DNA of 64,000 nucleotides from Candidatus Aquiluna sp. XM-24bin5 (lineage in GTDB: Bacteria; Actinomycetota; Actinomycetia; Actinomycetales; Microbacteriaceae). The stretch is taken from the NCBI GenBank assembly GCA_003149555.1, contig QCWE01000001.1, forward strand, positions 522,546 to 586,545, given 5' to 3'. Positions 1 through 11,695 of this stretch are shown piece after piece. Positions within the stretch are counted from its first letter, which is position 1, and every line of letters starts with the position of its first letter. The notes below the pieces were generated by a model, which saw nothing but the letters and a program-made list of their open reading frames with translations, did not search any database and was not told the DNA's origin. Both the position numbers and the translations under genes were made by a program.

Positions 1-158
1 CCCTCGTGCTCTGCGTAGTGCTTCGCGAGAAGCTCCCTTGATGGCTGAACAAATTTCATGTCGGCAATCGAGTAGCCCTTACGCTCGCAGCGAGCGATAA
101 TCTCGCCAACGAGATTGCGCCTCACTCCGTCAGGCTTGATTAGTACCAGCGTCTGCAC
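1..158 (-). CDS. ndk: Nucleoside diphosphate kinase, 3' part beyond window edge
   Basis: Nucleoside diphosphate kinase moves the gamma-phosphate from NTPs to NDPs through a phosphohistidine and balances nucleotide pools in the cytoplasm. The 52 visible codons start with a GTG at 158 and read [19 protein letters not shown], then [12 protein letters not shown], the standard N-terminus of the family. The catalytic histidine lies outside the window. The GTG has a good ribosome-binding site (GGGAGAG, 4 bases upstream), which fixes the start inside the last 29 bases of the DUF4233 gene in another frame. It is the last gene of the ileS-folC-DUF4233-ndk run, an order common in actinobacteria. Truncated only by the window boundary. 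Confidence 0.93.
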   Translation of the reverse strand, partial: MQTLVLIKPDGVRRNLVGEIIARCERKGYSIADMKFVQPSRELLAKHYAEHE

Positions 159-540
159 CGGACTCTCCCATCATCTTCGTGTAATTCTCCCGAGCTTTGT
201 CGATGGTGCCACCAGCAATGAGGGCCCAGGTCCACATTCCAACGAGGATTGCACCAATCAGGAACATGCCCCAGAGCCAAAAGCCGCTCACCAAAAGTGC
301 CGCCTGGATAACCCATCCAACTAGGTAGCCCGCGGGACTCCTCAATACCGCTGGGGTCAAGATAGCGGCAATTGCGAAGCTGAGGCCGATTGCCCAAATC
401 GCTGTTGTGCTGGGCAGATTGCTCGCTGGGTCTGCACTCTTCAGACCAAACGCAGCCAAAGTGGCAAAAAAGATTACAAACGACTCAAAGCTAAGAACAA
501 TCGAGGCCAAAGCTCGCTTGGAGCTTTTACTCTTCCTCAT
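130..540 (-). CDS. DUF4233 family membrane protein
   Basis: A 136-residue integral membrane protein of unknown function. It shows about four hydrophobic segments (roughly residues 14-34, 46-66, 74-94 and 96-112) and a short charged C-terminal tail. The position between folC and ndk, with size and topology, matches the actinobacterial DUF4233 family. The ATG at 540 has a near-perfect Shine-Dalgarno, AGGAGG with a 6-base gap, inside the end of folC (14-base overlap), and its own end overlaps the ndk start by 29 bases, so the three genes are likely translationally coupled. No catalytic motif is visible. Family assignment is by context and general resemblance. Confidence 0.85.
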   Translation of the reverse strand: MRKSKSSKRALASIVLSFESFVIFFATLAAFGLKSADPASNLPSTTAIWAIGLSFAIAAILTPAVLRSPAGYLVGWVIQAALLVSGFWLWGMFLIGAILVGMWTWALIAGGTIDKARENYTKMMGESGADAGTNQA

Positions 541-1852
541 TTAGTTCCTCCTGCAACATCTCGAGCACCGCGCCAACTAAATAGAGCGAACCCGTGACAA
601 ACATGGCATCTTCCCCAACAAGCCTAGATGCCATGGCGTAGGCCTCAGGAATTGACTCCTCCACCGCAATAACTTTCCCGCCCTTTTCACGGATTGCCTC
701 GGCAAGCTCTGAGGCCGCCAAAGCTCTCGGCCCTTCAACCTGGGTAACTATTAGCTCATCAAAGGCTTCTGCCAGCTCGGCCGCGGCAGCGGCAATGTCT
801 TTATCGGCGAGCATTGCGACAACCGCAATGGACCGCTCTGGCTTGAAGTGCCATTGAATGCTGCGCTTTAGAGAGCGGAGTCCTGCAGGGTTGTGGGCGC
901 CATCAAGAACTATCAGAGGCTCTTTGGATACAACCTGAAGACGACCTGGGCTTAGCGAGTCAGCTAAGGCGGACCTCAGAATCTCGTCCGCAATTGCCCT
1001 ACCGCCCAGGAACATTTCTACCGCTGCAATTGCGGTGGCGGCATTCTCTGCCTGGTGCTCGCCGATGATTGGCATCCAAAGATCTGGATACTGGCCTGCG
1101 ACACCTCGGACGCTAAAGCGAGTCCCGTAGCCATCTGGCTGAGCACCGAGAAGCTCGAAAGAGTCTCCCGCAAAGTGGCTTTCCTGCTTTGAACGGGACT
1201 TAATGATTTCGGCGACACTCTCCCATTGGGCGCTTGAGACGACCACTGACTTTTCCTTGATAATCCCTGCTTTGGTTTGTGCTATCTCCTCAACGGTGTC
1301 GCCAAGAGTTTTGGTGTGGTCGAGGTCAATCGCGGTGAAAACTGCAACGTCTCCGTCAGCGACATTCGTGGAATCCCACTCTCCCCCAATGCCGACCTCC
1401 AGTATCAAAACGTCTATTGGTGCATCTGCAAAGAGCTGGAAAGAGAGCGCCGTGAAAGCCTCAAAAAAAGTGAGAGGTGCCTCTGATTGCTCAGCAAGAC
1501 GACCTTCTACCAGCTCAAGCAGCGGCTTGTTTTGCTCGTAGTTCTCGACGAATAGCTCGTCGCTTACTGGATCTCCATCAAGCGAAATTCGCTCGTTGAA
1601 GCTGATCAAATGTGGAGAGGTGACGCGACCGGTCTTGAGGCCCATCTCTCGCAATATCCGTTCGATGATTCTTGCTGTTGATGTCTTGCCGTTTGTGCCG
1701 GTGAGGTGTATCACGGGATACGCCTGTTGGGGATTACCCATTATCTCGACGGCTAACCGGGTTGGCTCCAGCCGCGGCCGCATCTGATTTTCCGGCTTAC
1801 GTGCATAGAGCTCCTGCACGACCTGCGCCATGCGATCAGAAATCGAACTCAC
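527..1852 (-). CDS. folC: Bifunctional dihydrofolate synthase / folylpolyglutamate synthase
   Basis: Adds L-glutamate to dihydropteroate and then further glutamates to reduced folates, using ATP, so that folates stay in the cell. The 441 residues are normal length. The Mur-ligase type P-loop is seen as [14 protein letters not shown] at about residues 48-61, followed by the family segment [12 protein letters not shown]. The C-terminal domain carries [11 protein letters not shown]. The gene starts with GTG at 1852, sharing a GTGA overlap with the end of ileS, and its end overlaps the DUF4233 gene by 14 bases. It is probably transcribed from the ileS promoter. Confidence 0.97.
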   Translation of the reverse strand: MSSISDRMAQVVQELYARKPENQMRPRLEPTRLAVEIMGNPQQAYPVIHLTGTNGKTSTARIIERILREMGLKTGRVTSPHLISFNERISLDGDPVSDELFVENYEQNKPLLELVEGRLAEQSEAPLTFFEAFTALSFQLFADAPIDVLILEVGIGGEWDSTNVADGDVAVFTAIDLDHTKTLGDTVEEIAQTKAGIIKEKSVVVSSAQWESVAEIIKSRSKQESHFAGDSFELLGAQPDGYGTRFSVRGVAGQYPDLWMPIIGEHQAENAATAIAAVEMFLGGRAIADEILRSALADSLSPGRLQVVSKEPLIVLDGAHNPAGLRSLKRSIQWHFKPERSIAVVAMLADKDIAAAAAELAEAFDELIVTQVEGPRALAASELAEAIREKGGKVIAVEESIPEAYAMASRLVGEDAMFVTGSLYLVGAVLEMLQEELNEEE

Positions 1853-4800
1853 TTCTTTGCGAGCTCAATCTCAATGGAGCCGCTGTCACCAACTGAAAGC
1901 ACGGCTGCCGGGGCGCCTATGCTGATTTCAATTTCCTCCGCGAGGGTCTCCCGCGCGAGAAAGTCCTTGTGCTTCAGCAGTGCGCTCTGAGTTGCCTGGT
2001 CTGCCACGACCTTCAAAGAGATTCGGTCAGAAACATCAAGGCCAGCATCTTTTCTCGCCTGTTGGATGTGCCTGACGGCGTCCCTAGCGACGCCTTCCTC
2101 GGCTAACACCTCGGTTACAACCGTGTTCAGCAGGACAAAGCCCTGCTGTGTTATTCCAACGCTGCTTTCTGAGGCATCGCCGCTTGCAACCATTGAAATG
2201 TCAAACTCTCCAGCCTCTAGCGTGTGATCGCCGACCCTCACGCTCTCTCCGTCAACTCTCCAGTCGCCTGACTTGGCGAGCTTGATGACTTCCTGAACCG
2301 CCCCTCCAAGCCTTGGGCCAAGCGCCCTTGCATTGACCACCAAAGACTTAGTTAGTCCAAACGAGGCGGCAACCTCCTCAGTTGCCGCGACTACGGTCAC
2401 TTTCTTCACGTTCAGCTCATCGGCCAGTAGTTCGGCGTAGGCACTCAGGCTGCCCGGTTCACTCACTGCAACAGTGAGTTCACTTAGAGGAAGCCGAACC
2501 CTTAGGCCCGCGGCCTTCCGAAGAGATAGGGCTACGGAGGCTGCCTCTCTGATCGCATCCATGTCCCGAACCAGCTGGGCATCCCGTGGGAACTCGCCAG
2601 CATCGGGCCAGGATGTCAGATGCACCGAGCGGCCGCCTGTTAGACCCCGCCACATCTCCTCCGAGATGATCGGCAGTAGCGGTGCTGCAGCGCGCAGAAC
2701 CGCCTCTAGAACCGTGTAGAGCGTGTCAAAGGCGTCCTTGTCACCCTCCCAAAAGCGATCCCTGGAGCGACGGATGTACCAGTTCGTCAGCACCTCCGCG
2801 AAGTCCCGCAACCGAGCTGAAGCCTGAAAGCTGTCGAAATTATCGAGATCCTCTTGCATCTGCTCAATTAGCTCAGCGGACTTAGCCATGATGTAGCGAT
2901 CAAGCAACTGGGAGGAACCATGAGATGGTGATGCTTCGTAGCCGGCGGCGTTCGCGTAGAGGGCAAAGAAGTAATAACTATTCCAAAGTGGTAAGAGCGC
3001 CTGCCTGACACCCTCACGGATGCCCTGCTCGGTTACGGCTATGTTGCCTCCACGAAGAATAGGAGAGGACATCAGGAACCAGCGCATCGCATCCGAGCCA
3101 TCGCGGTCGAAAACCTCGTTTACATCTGGGTAGTTTCGAAGCGACTTGGACATCTTCTGTCCATCATTTCCAAGCACGATTCCGTGGCTTATGGCGTTCT
3201 TGAAGGCCGGCCTGTCAAATAGTGCGGTCGAGAGAACGTGCAGGGTGTAAAACCAGCCCCTTGTCTGCCCCACGTATTCGACGATGAAATCACCTGGGAA
3301 GTGAGAGTCGAACCACTCCTGATTTTCAAACGGATAGTGGACCTGGGCAAATGGCATAGAGCCAGATTCAAACCAGCAGTCAAGAACTTCAGGTACCCGT
3401 CGCATAGTTGACTTGCCGGTTGGGTCATCTGGATTTGGTCTTGTCAGCTCATCGATAACCGGCCTGTGAAAGTCTTCTGGGCGCACGCCAAAGTCGCGCT
3501 CAAGCTCATCCAAGGAACCGTAAACATCGATTCTCGGGTAGTTAGGGTCATCCGATTTCCAAACTGGGATTGGTGCACCCCAGAAGCGATTTCTAGAAAT
3601 CGCCCAATCGCGCACGTTTTCAAGCCACTTACCAAAGCTTCCATTCTTGGTGTGCTCGGGAACCCAGTTGATCTCTTGGTTTAGCTCCAACATGCGATCG
3701 CGAATCTTGGTGGTCTCGACGAACCAGGAAGAAACAGCCTTGTAAATGAGTGGATTCTTACACCTGTAGCAGTGGGGATAGCTGTGGTCGTAAGAGGCCT
3801 GCCTCAGCAGCCTTCCCATGGACTTGAGGTCACGTGTGATTGGTTTATTAGCCTCAAAAACATGCTGACCCTCGTAGGGGGCAATCAGTGAGTTAAACTC
3901 TCCACGCTCATTAATGGAAACGTATGTTGGTATTCCTGCCGCGCCGCACAGCAACTGGTCATCCTCACCGTAAGCAGGTGCCTGGTGAACAATGCCGGTT
4001 CCCTCGTCTGCAGTTACGTAATCCCCGACGAGAATCTGCCAGGCATTGCCAACCTCGTACTTCTCCGAGTCGGCATAGAAGTCAAACAGGCGCTCATAGT
4101 GCAGACCAGCAAGCTCCTTGCCGAGCAGGGTTCTCTGAATTGACTCTGAGGCCTCCTCTTGCGAATCAAAACCAAGCTCCTTTGAGTAACCAGCAAGCAA
4201 TGTCTCTGCAATTAGGAATCTCTTATCTCCGAGGGTGCTATTGGGTGCGTGCACAAGGGCATAGGAGATATCCGGGCCTACGGCCAGCGCGAAGTTAGTT
4301 GGCAGGGTCCACGGGGTGGTTGTCCACGCCAGCAGGTTGACTCCGTCCAGTTCATGGTCTGGCTCACTTATGGGAAAGGTAACCGTTACAGACTGGTCCT
4401 GGCGGTTCTTGTAGACCTCATCGTCCATGCGTAGCTCATGGTTCGAGAGCGGAGTCTCACATCGCCAGCAGTAAGCCAGCACCTTGAACCCCTCATAGAT
4501 GAGGCCTTTGTTATGAAGTTCCTTGAAGGCCCAGATCACGCTCTCGGTGTAGTTCTGGTCAAGAGTTTTGTAATCGTTGTCAAAGTCCACCCACCTGGCC
4601 TGACGGGTGACATAGCTGCGCCAGTCCTCTGTGTACTTCAGAACTGAGGTTTTGCAGAATGCGTTGAACTTTGCGACTCCGTATTTTTCAATCTCGGGCC
4701 TGCCGCTTATGCCCAATAGCCGCTCGGCCTCAACTTCAGCGGGAAGCCCGTGGGTGTCCCAGCCAAACCTGCGCTCGACGCGCTTGCCTCTCATGGTCTG

Positions 4801-5040
4801 GTAGCGGGGCACCAAGTCCTTGGTGTAGCCGGTCAGCAGGTGCCCGTAGTGTGGCAACCCGTTTGCAAAGGGCGGGCCGTCGTAGAAGACAAACTCCTCT
4901 GCCCCAGTTGCAGCTCTCTGGTCAATCGACTCTTGAAAGGTGTTGTCTTTTTCCCAGTGCTCAAGCACCTCTTTTTCAACATCGGGAAAAGAGGGAGAGG
5001 CCACAGGGCCAGCTTGAGAATCTTTGTGCTTTGGGTACAT
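1849..5040 (-). CDS. ileS: Isoleucyl-tRNA synthetase (long, eukaryote-like type)
   Basis: Class I aminoacyl-tRNA synthetase that charges tRNA-Ile and edits misactivated valine. The HIGH-type motif is HYGH in [14 protein letters not shown] near residue 65, and KMSKS is present in [12 protein letters not shown]. The 1063 residues and the long C-terminal region fit the eukaryote-like IleS clade usual in actinobacteria. I chose the ATG at 5040 (MYPKHKD). The frame is open to a TTG at 5073, but no clear ribosome-binding site favours that start. The gene diverges from valS across only 69 bases. Actinobacterial ileS genes often carry a T-box leader, but there is no room for one here. A TAGATT hexamer at about 5078-5083 on the minus strand could be a -10 element. 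Confidence 0.97.
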   Translation of the reverse strand: MYPKHKDSQAGPVASPSFPDVEKEVLEHWEKDNTFQESIDQRAATGAEEFVFYDGPPFANGLPHYGHLLTGYTKDLVPRYQTMRGKRVERRFGWDTHGLPAEVEAERLLGISGRPEIEKYGVAKFNAFCKTSVLKYTEDWRSYVTRQARWVDFDNDYKTLDQNYTESVIWAFKELHNKGLIYEGFKVLAYCWRCETPLSNHELRMDDEVYKNRQDQSVTVTFPISEPDHELDGVNLLAWTTTPWTLPTNFALAVGPDISYALVHAPNSTLGDKRFLIAETLLAGYSKELGFDSQEEASESIQRTLLGKELAGLHYERLFDFYADSEKYEVGNAWQILVGDYVTADEGTGIVHQAPAYGEDDQLLCGAAGIPTYVSINERGEFNSLIAPYEGQHVFEANKPITRDLKSMGRLLRQASYDHSYPHCYRCKNPLIYKAVSSWFVETTKIRDRMLELNQEINWVPEHTKNGSFGKWLENVRDWAISRNRFWGAPIPVWKSDDPNYPRIDVYGSLDELERDFGVRPEDFHRPVIDELTRPNPDDPTGKSTMRRVPEVLDCWFESGSMPFAQVHYPFENQEWFDSHFPGDFIVEYVGQTRGWFYTLHVLSTALFDRPAFKNAISHGIVLGNDGQKMSKSLRNYPDVNEVFDRDGSDAMRWFLMSSPILRGGNIAVTEQGIREGVRQALLPLWNSYYFFALYANAAGYEASPSHGSSQLLDRYIMAKSAELIEQMQEDLDNFDSFQASARLRDFAEVLTNWYIRRSRDRFWEGDKDAFDTLYTVLEAVLRAAAPLLPIISEEMWRGLTGGRSVHLTSWPDAGEFPRDAQLVRDMDAIREAASVALSLRKAAGLRVRLPLSELTVAVSEPGSLSAYAELLADELNVKKVTVVAATEEVAASFGLTKSLVVNARALGPRLGGAVQEVIKLAKSGDWRVDGESVRVGDHTLEAGEFDISMVASGDASESSVGITQQGFVLLNTVVTEVLAEEGVARDAVRHIQQARKDAGLDVSDRISLKVVADQATQSALLKHKDFLARETLAEEIEISIGAPAAVLSVGDSGSIEIELAKK

Positions 5041-5109
5041 CACGGCTTTCGAACGGAATCCTGAGACTAACAATGTTAATCTAGTGAAGCTAAAGAACCC
5101 GAGGTCTCA

Positions 5110-7686
5110 GTGAATAACGCAAAACCCAATCCGCTTACCCCCGCCCAGGTACCTGAGAAAGCAAGCGTTGACGGGCTCGAGGCCAAGTGGGTACCCACCT
5201 GGGAAGCTGAGAAGGTCTATCGCTTTAATCAAGAGGCGTCTAAAGAAAACATCTACTCAATAGACACCCCTCCACCGACAGCCTCGGGATCGCTTCATGT
5301 TGGTCACGTGTTCAGCTATACCCACACCGATGTCGTCGCACGGTTTCAGAGGATGTGCGGGAGAGATGTCTTCTACCCAATGGGCTGGGATGACAACGGA
5401 CTGCCAACCGAGCGTCGGGTTCAGAACTACTACGGCGTGCGTTGTGACCCCACGCTTCCCTACGAAAAAGACTTCACTCCCCCGCAAACCGGTGGAGATA
5501 ACAAGAGCACCAAGGCCGCTGACCAGATGCCGATCTCTCGTCAGAACTTCATCGAGCTCTGCGAAGAGCTAACCGAGGAAGATGAGAAGGCTTTCGAGAA
5601 CCTGTGGCGCAATCTTGGGCTCTCCGTTGACTGGTCTCAGAGCTACCGCACGATAAGCAAAGAGGCGCAAAAGGTTTCCCAGCAAGCATTTTTGAACAAC
5701 CTGAGCCGAGGAGAGGCATATCTCTCGATGGCACCAACGCTCTGGGACGTAACCTTCCGAACCGCTGTTGCCCAAGCAGAACTCGAGGATCGCGAGATGC
5801 CCGGCGCTTACCATCGCCTGGGGTTTGACGGCCCCGAGGGCAAAATCTTCATTGAAACCACAAGACCTGAGCTTGTCCCTGCGTGTGTTGCGTTGGTTGC
5901 CCACCCGGATGATGAGCGCTACCAGCACCTGTTTGGGCAGAGTGCAAAGACGCCAATTTTTGGTGTTGAGGTTCCGATTGTCGCTCACCGCCTTGCGCAG
6001 ATAGACAAGGGTTCCGGAATCGCGATGATTTGTACCTTTGGAGACGTAACCGACGTTGTTTGGTGGCGGGAGCTAAAGCTTCCAATGCGGCCAATCATTG
6101 GCTTTGATGGCCGAATCCTCGCAGATGGCCCGAAAGAGGTCGTCGAGGGCGAGGGATCCGAGCTTTATGCGGCAATTGCCGGAAAGACAGTCTTTAGCGC
6201 CAAAGAGATTTTGGTCAAGGCCTTTATGGAATCTGGGGCCATGGTCGGAGAGCCCAAACCAATCACGCACCCGGTCAAGTTCTTCGAAAAGGGCGATAAG
6301 GCTCTAGAGATTGTCTCCACCAGGCAGTGGTACATCAAAAACGGCGGTAACGATAAGCCCCTTGCTGAAAAGCTAATTGCTCGCGGTAGCGAAATGAGCT
6401 TCCACCCTGCGTTTATGAAGGTGCGACTAGAGGACTGGATCAACGGCCTGAATGGGGACTGGCTCATCTCGCGTCAGCGCTTTTTCGGCGTTCCTATCCC
6501 AGTCTGGTATCCGCTCAACGAGTCAGGGGAACCTGATTATGAGAATCCAATTGTTCCAACCAACGAACAATTGCCTGTGGACCCATCGAGTGATTGCCCC
6601 GCTGGTTTCACTGAAGACCAAAGAGGCAAGCCGGGCGGCTTCCAAGGGGAGCTTGACATTATGGACACCTGGGCAACTTCCTCACTGACTCCTCAGCTGG
6701 CCGGAGGATGGCTCGCCAACCCAGAGCTCTTCGACAAAGTCTTCCCATACGACCTGCGCCCACAAGGACAGGACATTATCCGCACCTGGCTCTTTTCAAC
6801 ACTTGTGAGAAGTGAACTCGAGCACAACCAGGTGCCGTGGTCAAATGCTGCAATCTCGGGATGGATTCTCGACCCAGACCGTAAGAAGATGTCGAAGTCG
6901 AAGGGAAACGTGGTAGTTCCCAATGAGCTCCTTGAGACCCACGGCTCTGACGCAGTTCGTTACTGGGCAGCGAGTGCTCGGCTAGGGACCGACGCCGCTT
7001 TTGACGAGGGTCAAATGAAGATCGGTCGCAGGCTCGCAATCAAGCTCCTGAATGCAGCAAGGTTTGCCCTTAGCTTCGACATGCCGAAGGGCGTCACAGA
7101 GGTTAGCGAGCCGATCGACAAGGCCATGTTGGCCCGACTGGGGCAGGTCATCGAAACCGCCACTAAAGCTTTCAATAGCTACGACCACACCAAAGCCCTA
7201 GAAACGACTGAGACTTTTTTCTGGACGTTTACCGACGACTACCTTGAGCTTGTAAAAGAGCGCGCCTACAGCCAAGAGGGCTACTCCCCCGAGGAGATAG
7301 GCTCCGCCGTCCTGGCACTCCGACAGGCACTTGGTGTGCTGGTTAGGCTCCTCGCGCCATTTCTTCCTTTTGCAGCAGAAGAGGTTTGGTCTTGGTGGCA
7401 AGAAGGTTCTGTTCACCAGGCAGCGTGGCCAGTCGCCGCGGAGATAAGCGGTGAGTCACCTGAGTTGCTCACTGCAGCATCCGAGGCGTTGATTGCAATA
7501 AGAAAGTCGAAGACTGATCAGAAGCTCTCCATGAAGGCTGAGATTTCAAACATGGTGCTCGCTGGACCGGCGATTTTGGAACAAGCGCAGCGTGACCTGG
7601 CAGCGGTAGGAAGAATTCAGAATCTAGAGCTGAATACAGCGGACAAGGTTTTTATCGAGTCAATGGAGTTTGCTGAGCAGCAATAG
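5110..7686 (+). CDS. valS: Valyl-tRNA synthetase
   Basis: Class I synthetase charging tRNA-Val, with threonine editing. At 858 residues it is normal length. The signature motifs are HVGH in SGSLHVGHVFSY near residue 60 and KMSKS in DRKKMSKSKGNVVVP near residue 594. The anticodon-binding helical domain follows. The start is GTG at 5110 with GAGG 5 bases upstream. It diverges from ileS, an odd pairing of two close paralogues back to back. The M3 peptidase gene follows after 9 bases and is probably co-transcribed. Confidence 0.97.
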   Translation: MNNAKPNPLTPAQVPEKASVDGLEAKWVPTWEAEKVYRFNQEASKENIYSIDTPPPTASGSLHVGHVFSYTHTDVVARFQRMCGRDVFYPMGWDDNGLPTERRVQNYYGVRCDPTLPYEKDFTPPQTGGDNKSTKAADQMPISRQNFIELCEELTEEDEKAFENLWRNLGLSVDWSQSYRTISKEAQKVSQQAFLNNLSRGEAYLSMAPTLWDVTFRTAVAQAELEDREMPGAYHRLGFDGPEGKIFIETTRPELVPACVALVAHPDDERYQHLFGQSAKTPIFGVEVPIVAHRLAQIDKGSGIAMICTFGDVTDVVWWRELKLPMRPIIGFDGRILADGPKEVVEGEGSELYAAIAGKTVFSAKEILVKAFMESGAMVGEPKPITHPVKFFEKGDKALEIVSTRQWYIKNGGNDKPLAEKLIARGSEMSFHPAFMKVRLEDWINGLNGDWLISRQRFFGVPIPVWYPLNESGEPDYENPIVPTNEQLPVDPSSDCPAGFTEDQRGKPGGFQGELDIMDTWATSSLTPQLAGGWLANPELFDKVFPYDLRPQGQDIIRTWLFSTLVRSELEHNQVPWSNAAISGWILDPDRKKMSKSKGNVVVPNELLETHGSDAVRYWAASARLGTDAAFDEGQMKIGRRLAIKLLNAARFALSFDMPKGVTEVSEPIDKAMLARLGQVIETATKAFNSYDHTKALETTETFFWTFTDDYLELVKERAYSQEGYSPEEIGSAVLALRQALGVLVRLLAPFLPFAAEEVWSWWQEGSVHQAAWPVAAEISGESPELLTAASEALIAIRKSKTDQKLSMKAEISNMVLAGPAILEQAQRDLAAVGRIQNLELNTADKVFIESMEFAEQQ

Positions 7687-7695
7687 CATTGCAGG

Positions 7696-9729
7696 ATGAC
7701 AAATCCGCTATTGCAGCTATCGACTCTCGAGTACGAACTTCCTAACTTTTCAGAGCTAAAAGACGAGCACTACCTACCTGCGTTTGAGGCTGCTACGAAG
7801 GCACATCTTGCAGAAATCGAAGAGATCGTTTCTCAGCCAGAGGTAAATTTCGAAAACACCCTCGTTGCCCTTGAGTCATCGGGCCAATTGCTCACGGCAA
7901 TGATGTATGTCTTCTACAACAAGACCGCCTCAGACACAAACGAGGAGATTCAGGGACTTGAGGCCATAATCTTCCCGAAGTTTTCAGCCCACCAAGATTC
8001 CATTCAATTAGATCCGAGGCTTTTTTCGAGGCTTAAGTCCCTTGAGGAGCAACGCGCAAACGGCGAGATTAGCCTTGACGTTGAGTCAGATTGGCTCCTG
8101 ACCAAATACCTCGAGGACTTCCGTCACGCAGGTGCTGAGCTCGCAGATGAGCAGCGCAAAAGGGTCGCTGAAATCAATGAGCGACTAGCCGGTCTGGAAG
8201 CAGAATTTGACAAGCGACTTCTCGCGGACAGCAACGATCTGGCTATTAATCTTCCCGACTCAAAGCGGCTTGAAGGCCTAAGTGAGACTGAGATTGAAAG
8301 CTGCAAGCAGGCGGCCGAAACCCGAAACCAGACCGGCTACACGATTCCGCTGCTGAATTATTCTGGGCACCCAATGCTCGCGACCCTCGAGGATCGCGAG
8401 CTTCGCAGGGAGATACTCGAGCGCACCCTCTCTAGGGGATCGAGAGGAAATGACAATGACACCTCAGAGATTGTCCGAGAGGCTTTAGACCTAAGGCGCG
8501 AAAAGGCCAAGCTATTCGGTTATGAAAACTACTCGCAGTATGTTACGAGCAAGCAAACGGCGAAGAGCCCGGAGCGCATTCATGAGGTCCTCGGGCGAAT
8601 AGCTCCAATCGCAAAACGCAATGCTGAAGCTGAGGCTGGAGAACTTCAGAAACTGATGCAGCGCGAGCAGCCAGGAGAAGAGCTCAGGGCTTGGGACTGG
8701 GACCGCTATACCGAGCAGCTACGTGCCGAGAAGTATTCAGTGGACACCTCCGTTTTGAAGCCTTACTTCGAGCTCAAGAGAGTGTTAGAGCAAGGGGTCT
8801 TCTTTGCAGCTGGCGAGCTCTACGGGCTCAATTTTGAACCGCGGCCAGACCTAACCGGCTACCACCCAGACAACTGGATCTACGAGGTCTTTTTTGAGGA
8901 TGGTTCTGGGTGTGGGCTCTACATCTTCGATCCCTACGCCAGACCTTCTAAGTCTGGTGGTGCCTGGATGAACAACTTAGTCGACCAGTCAAGGCTTCTT
9001 GGAAAGCTGCCAATCGTTGTCAACAACATGAACATCCCTAAGCCTGCAGCTGGAAGTCCAGCGCTCATGACCTTTGATGAGGTGAACACTCTCTTCCATG
9101 AGTTTGGGCACACGCTCCATGGACTCCTCTCCAATGTTCAATACCCCAGGTTTAGCGGCACCAACGTTGAGCGCGACTTTGTGGAGTTCCCGTCTCAGGT
9201 GAATGAGATGTGGATGCTGTGGCCCGAGGTGCTCGCAAACTATGCCGCTCACTACGAGACTGGCGAAAAGCTCGATCCGATTTGGATTGACAAGATTCAG
9301 GCGACTGAGAGTTTCAATCAAGGCTTTGAAACAACGCACTATCTCCAGGCCGCAATTTTGGACCTAGCCCTCCACGAAAGCGAGACGACCCCTGAGGACC
9401 TTGTTGAATTCGAACGCGAAGCGATTGCAGCTTATGGACTCGAGTTCCACCCCGTCCCAACCCGCTATCGGACAAACTACTTCGCCCACATATTCGCCGG
9501 AGGCTACTCGAGTGGCTACTACGGCTACATCTGGAGCGAGGTGCTGGATGCTGAGAGCGTCAACTGGTTCAAAGAGCGTGGTGGACTAAACAGGGCAAAT
9601 GGGCAGATCTTTGCAGATGCTCTGCTCTCACGCGGAGGTAGCCACGATTCAATGGATTTGGTGCGCAGCTTCTTGGGTCACGAGCCCACAGTTGAACCGC
9701 TAATGAAGCGGAGAGGGCTGCTCGACTAG
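7696..9729 (+). CDS. dcp: M3 family zinc metallopeptidase (peptidyl-dipeptidase Dcp type)
   Basis: Cytoplasmic oligopeptidase that trims short peptides. The zinc site is HEFGHTLHG, with its first His at about residue 468, and downstream acidic residues in the [14 protein letters not shown] segment as expected for M3 enzymes. There is no signal peptide. The 677 residues match bacterial Dcp/OpdA. It lies 9 bases after valS. Its stop codon TAG is read on both strands as CTAG and is shared with the clpX stop on the other strand. Dcp versus oligopeptidase A specificity cannot be settled from the motif alone. Confidence 0.93.
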   Translation: MTNPLLQLSTLEYELPNFSELKDEHYLPAFEAATKAHLAEIEEIVSQPEVNFENTLVALESSGQLLTAMMYVFYNKTASDTNEEIQGLEAIIFPKFSAHQDSIQLDPRLFSRLKSLEEQRANGEISLDVESDWLLTKYLEDFRHAGAELADEQRKRVAEINERLAGLEAEFDKRLLADSNDLAINLPDSKRLEGLSETEIESCKQAAETRNQTGYTIPLLNYSGHPMLATLEDRELRREILERTLSRGSRGNDNDTSEIVREALDLRREKAKLFGYENYSQYVTSKQTAKSPERIHEVLGRIAPIAKRNAEAEAGELQKLMQREQPGEELRAWDWDRYTEQLRAEKYSVDTSVLKPYFELKRVLEQGVFFAAGELYGLNFEPRPDLTGYHPDNWIYEVFFEDGSGCGLYIFDPYARPSKSGGAWMNNLVDQSRLLGKLPIVVNNMNIPKPAAGSPALMTFDEVNTLFHEFGHTLHGLLSNVQYPRFSGTNVERDFVEFPSQVNEMWMLWPEVLANYAAHYETGEKLDPIWIDKIQATESFNQGFETTHYLQAAILDLALHESETTPEDLVEFEREAIAAYGLEFHPVPTRYRTNYFAHIFAGGYSSGYYGYIWSEVLDAESVNWFKERGGLNRANGQIFADALLSRGGSHDSMDLVRSFLGHEPTVEPLMKRRGLLD

Positions 9730-11000
9730 GCGGTTTTGTCTTTGAGTCTTTGAGGCAGAGGCTGAATCTTAGGAATCGTGTGATTTGCCACGTTATCTGC
9801 AGTAATTACAACCAGCCCCTGCTCAGCTGAACCCGGCAGCTCAAACATGATTGGGCTCAATAGCTCCTCGAGAATCGCCCTGAGGCCACGAGCTCCTGTC
9901 TCTCGCTCAACAGCCAGGTCGGCAATCATTTCAATTGCTGCTGGTTCAAATTGCAGCTCAAAACCGTCAATTTCGAACATGCGTTGGTACTGCTTGACGA
10001 GAGCGTTCTTTGGCTCGGAGAGGATTGAAATCAGGGCTGGCTTGTCTAGTTGATCGACAGTTGCGACCACTGGAAGCCTTCCGATGAACTCTGGGATAAG
10101 TCCAAATTTCCTAAGGTCCTCCGGCTGAACCTGGCGGAACACATTCGTCTCGTCGGTCTTCTCTTTTAGCGGAGATCCGAATCCAATGCCCTTCTTTCCG
10201 GTTCTCTCGCCGACTATCGTCTCTAGACCCGCAAAGGCCCCTGCAACTATGAACAGAACGTTGGTAGTGTCGATCTGAATGAACTCCTGCTGGGGGTGTT
10301 TGCGGCCACCCTGTGGAGGGACGGATGCAACTGTTCCCTCGAGAATCTTTAGAAGCGCCTGCTGAACACCTTCACCCGAAACATCACGTGTGATTGAAGG
10401 GTTCTCCGCCTTGCGAGAGATCTTGTCGATCTCATCGATGTAGATGATTCCGGTTTCCGCGCGTTTTGGGTCGTAGTCAGCTGCCTGCAAGAGTTTCAAC
10501 AGAATGTTCTCAACATCCTCGCCGACATACCCGGCCTCGGTGAGTGCTGTGGCGTCCGCTACCGCAAATGGCACGTTCAGCCGCTTTGCAAGAATTTGAG
10601 CCAGATAAGTTTTTCCACAACCGGTTGGGCCGATCATCAAGATATTGCTCTTCGCTATCTCGACATCATCGTGAGGCTTTCCCGCGTTGGTCAACGTCCC
10701 AGTGGCACGAATTCTCTTGTAGTGGTTATAGACAGCAACCGAGAGCTGCTTCTTTGCGTCATCTTGGCCAATGACGTATTCATCTAAGAAAGTCTTGATT
10801 TCTTTGGGAGTTGGGAGCTCGAGAGACTCGGTGGACTCCGCTACCTGCTGACCGAGCTCTTCCTCGATGATTTCGTTGCACAGCTCAATGCACTCATCGC
10901 AGATGTAGACGGAAGGTCCAGCAATTAGCTTGCGGACCTGCTTCTGGCTCTTGCCACAGAACGTGCACTTCAGCAGGTCGCTTGTCTCACTCAAGGTCAT
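9726..11000 (-). CDS. clpX: ATP-dependent Clp protease ATP-binding subunit ClpX
   Basis: AAA+ unfoldase that recognises tagged substrates and feeds them into the ClpP1P2 chamber. The N-terminal zinc-binding domain is present with Cys12, Cys15, Cys34 and Cys37. Walker A is GPTGCGKT, Walker B is [10 protein letters not shown], and the ClpP-docking IGF-type loop appears as GIGFGSP. At 424 residues it is full length. TAGGCT lies exactly 6 bases before the ATG, the spacing of a leaderless actinobacterial promoter, so clpX may have its own start site besides read-through from clpP2 across 53 bases. Confidence 0.97.
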   Translation of the reverse strand: MTLSETSDLLKCTFCGKSQKQVRKLIAGPSVYICDECIELCNEIIEEELGQQVAESTESLELPTPKEIKTFLDEYVIGQDDAKKQLSVAVYNHYKRIRATGTLTNAGKPHDDVEIAKSNILMIGPTGCGKTYLAQILAKRLNVPFAVADATALTEAGYVGEDVENILLKLLQAADYDPKRAETGIIYIDEIDKISRKAENPSITRDVSGEGVQQALLKILEGTVASVPPQGGRKHPQQEFIQIDTTNVLFIVAGAFAGLETIVGERTGKKGIGFGSPLKEKTDETNVFRQVQPEDLRKFGLIPEFIGRLPVVATVDQLDKPALISILSEPKNALVKQYQRMFEIDGFELQFEPAAIEMIADLAVERETGARGLRAILEELLSPIMFELPGSAEQGLVVITADNVANHTIPKIQPLPQRLKDKTA

Positions 11001-11053
11001 GGCTAAAGCCTATATCTAGCCTTGATTGATGCACTTAGGAGCTCTCGGAGTGT

Positions 11054-11695
11054 TTAACCCTTGCGAGTGGTAAGAACTTGGTCAATCAAGCCGTACTCGA
11101 CCGCTTCAGTTGCAGTCAGGATCTTGTCCCTGTCGATGTCTTTGTTGACCTGCTCCTTGGGCTTTCCAGAGTGCTTTGCGAGGGTGTCCTCTAGCCACTC
11201 ACGCATACGCATGATCTCTTTAGCCTGAATCTCGATGTCCGAGGCCTGGCCCTGTCCCCCGCCGCCTGTTGCAGGCTGGTGGATCAGGATTCGCGCATTC
11301 GGCAAAGCTAGACGCTTACCCTTTGCGCCTGCCGCTAACAGCACAGCCGCTGCAGAGGCTGCCTGGCCAAGGCAGACAGTTTGAATCTGAGGCTTGATGT
11401 ATTCCATGGTGTCGTAAATGGCGGTCAGGGCCGTAAACGAGCCACCTGGGGAGTTGATGTACATCGTGATATCTCGATCTGGATCCTGAGACTCCAGCAC
11501 CAGTAGCTGCGCCATGATGTCGTCAGCTGAAGCGTCATCCACCTGGACCCCAAGGAATACGATGCGGTCCTCAAAGAGCTTCGTGTAGGGGTTGTGGCGC
11601 TTGAATCCATAGGAAGTACGCTCTTCAAACTCTGGAAGGATGTAGCGGGCCTCTGGCATCGCGATGCGGCCTGCGCCGGTCTCAATGAAGCTCAT
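11054..11695 (-). CDS. clpP2: ATP-dependent Clp protease proteolytic subunit 2
   Basis: Second ClpP of the paired actinobacterial type, which forms a mixed tetradecamer with ClpP1. The catalytic triad is visible as Ser114 (GQAASAAA), His139 (LIHQP) and Asp190 (DIDRDKIL). The glycine-rich GGGGQGQ handle loop distinguishes it from ClpP1. It begins directly after the clpP1 stop with no spacer, and clpX follows, so degradation core and unfoldase form one block. The roughly 35-residue N-terminal extension before the core fold is normal for ClpP2. Confidence 0.96.
   Translation of the reverse strand: MSFIETGAGRIAMPEARYILPEFEERTSYGFKRHNPYTKLFEDRIVFLGVQVDDASADDIMAQLLVLESQDPDRDITMYINSPGGSFTALTAIYDTMEYIKPQIQTVCLGQAASAAAVLLAAGAKGKRLALPNARILIHQPATGGGGQGQASDIEIQAKEIMRMREWLEDTLAKHSGKPKEQVNKDIDRDKILTATEAVEYGLIDQVLTTRKG

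Noticed and set aside
5849..6094. Minus-strand open frames inside valS, ileS, ligA and other long genes
   Set aside because: They lie antisense to genes with clear family motifs, have no own ribosome-binding sites and show the biased composition of shadow frames.
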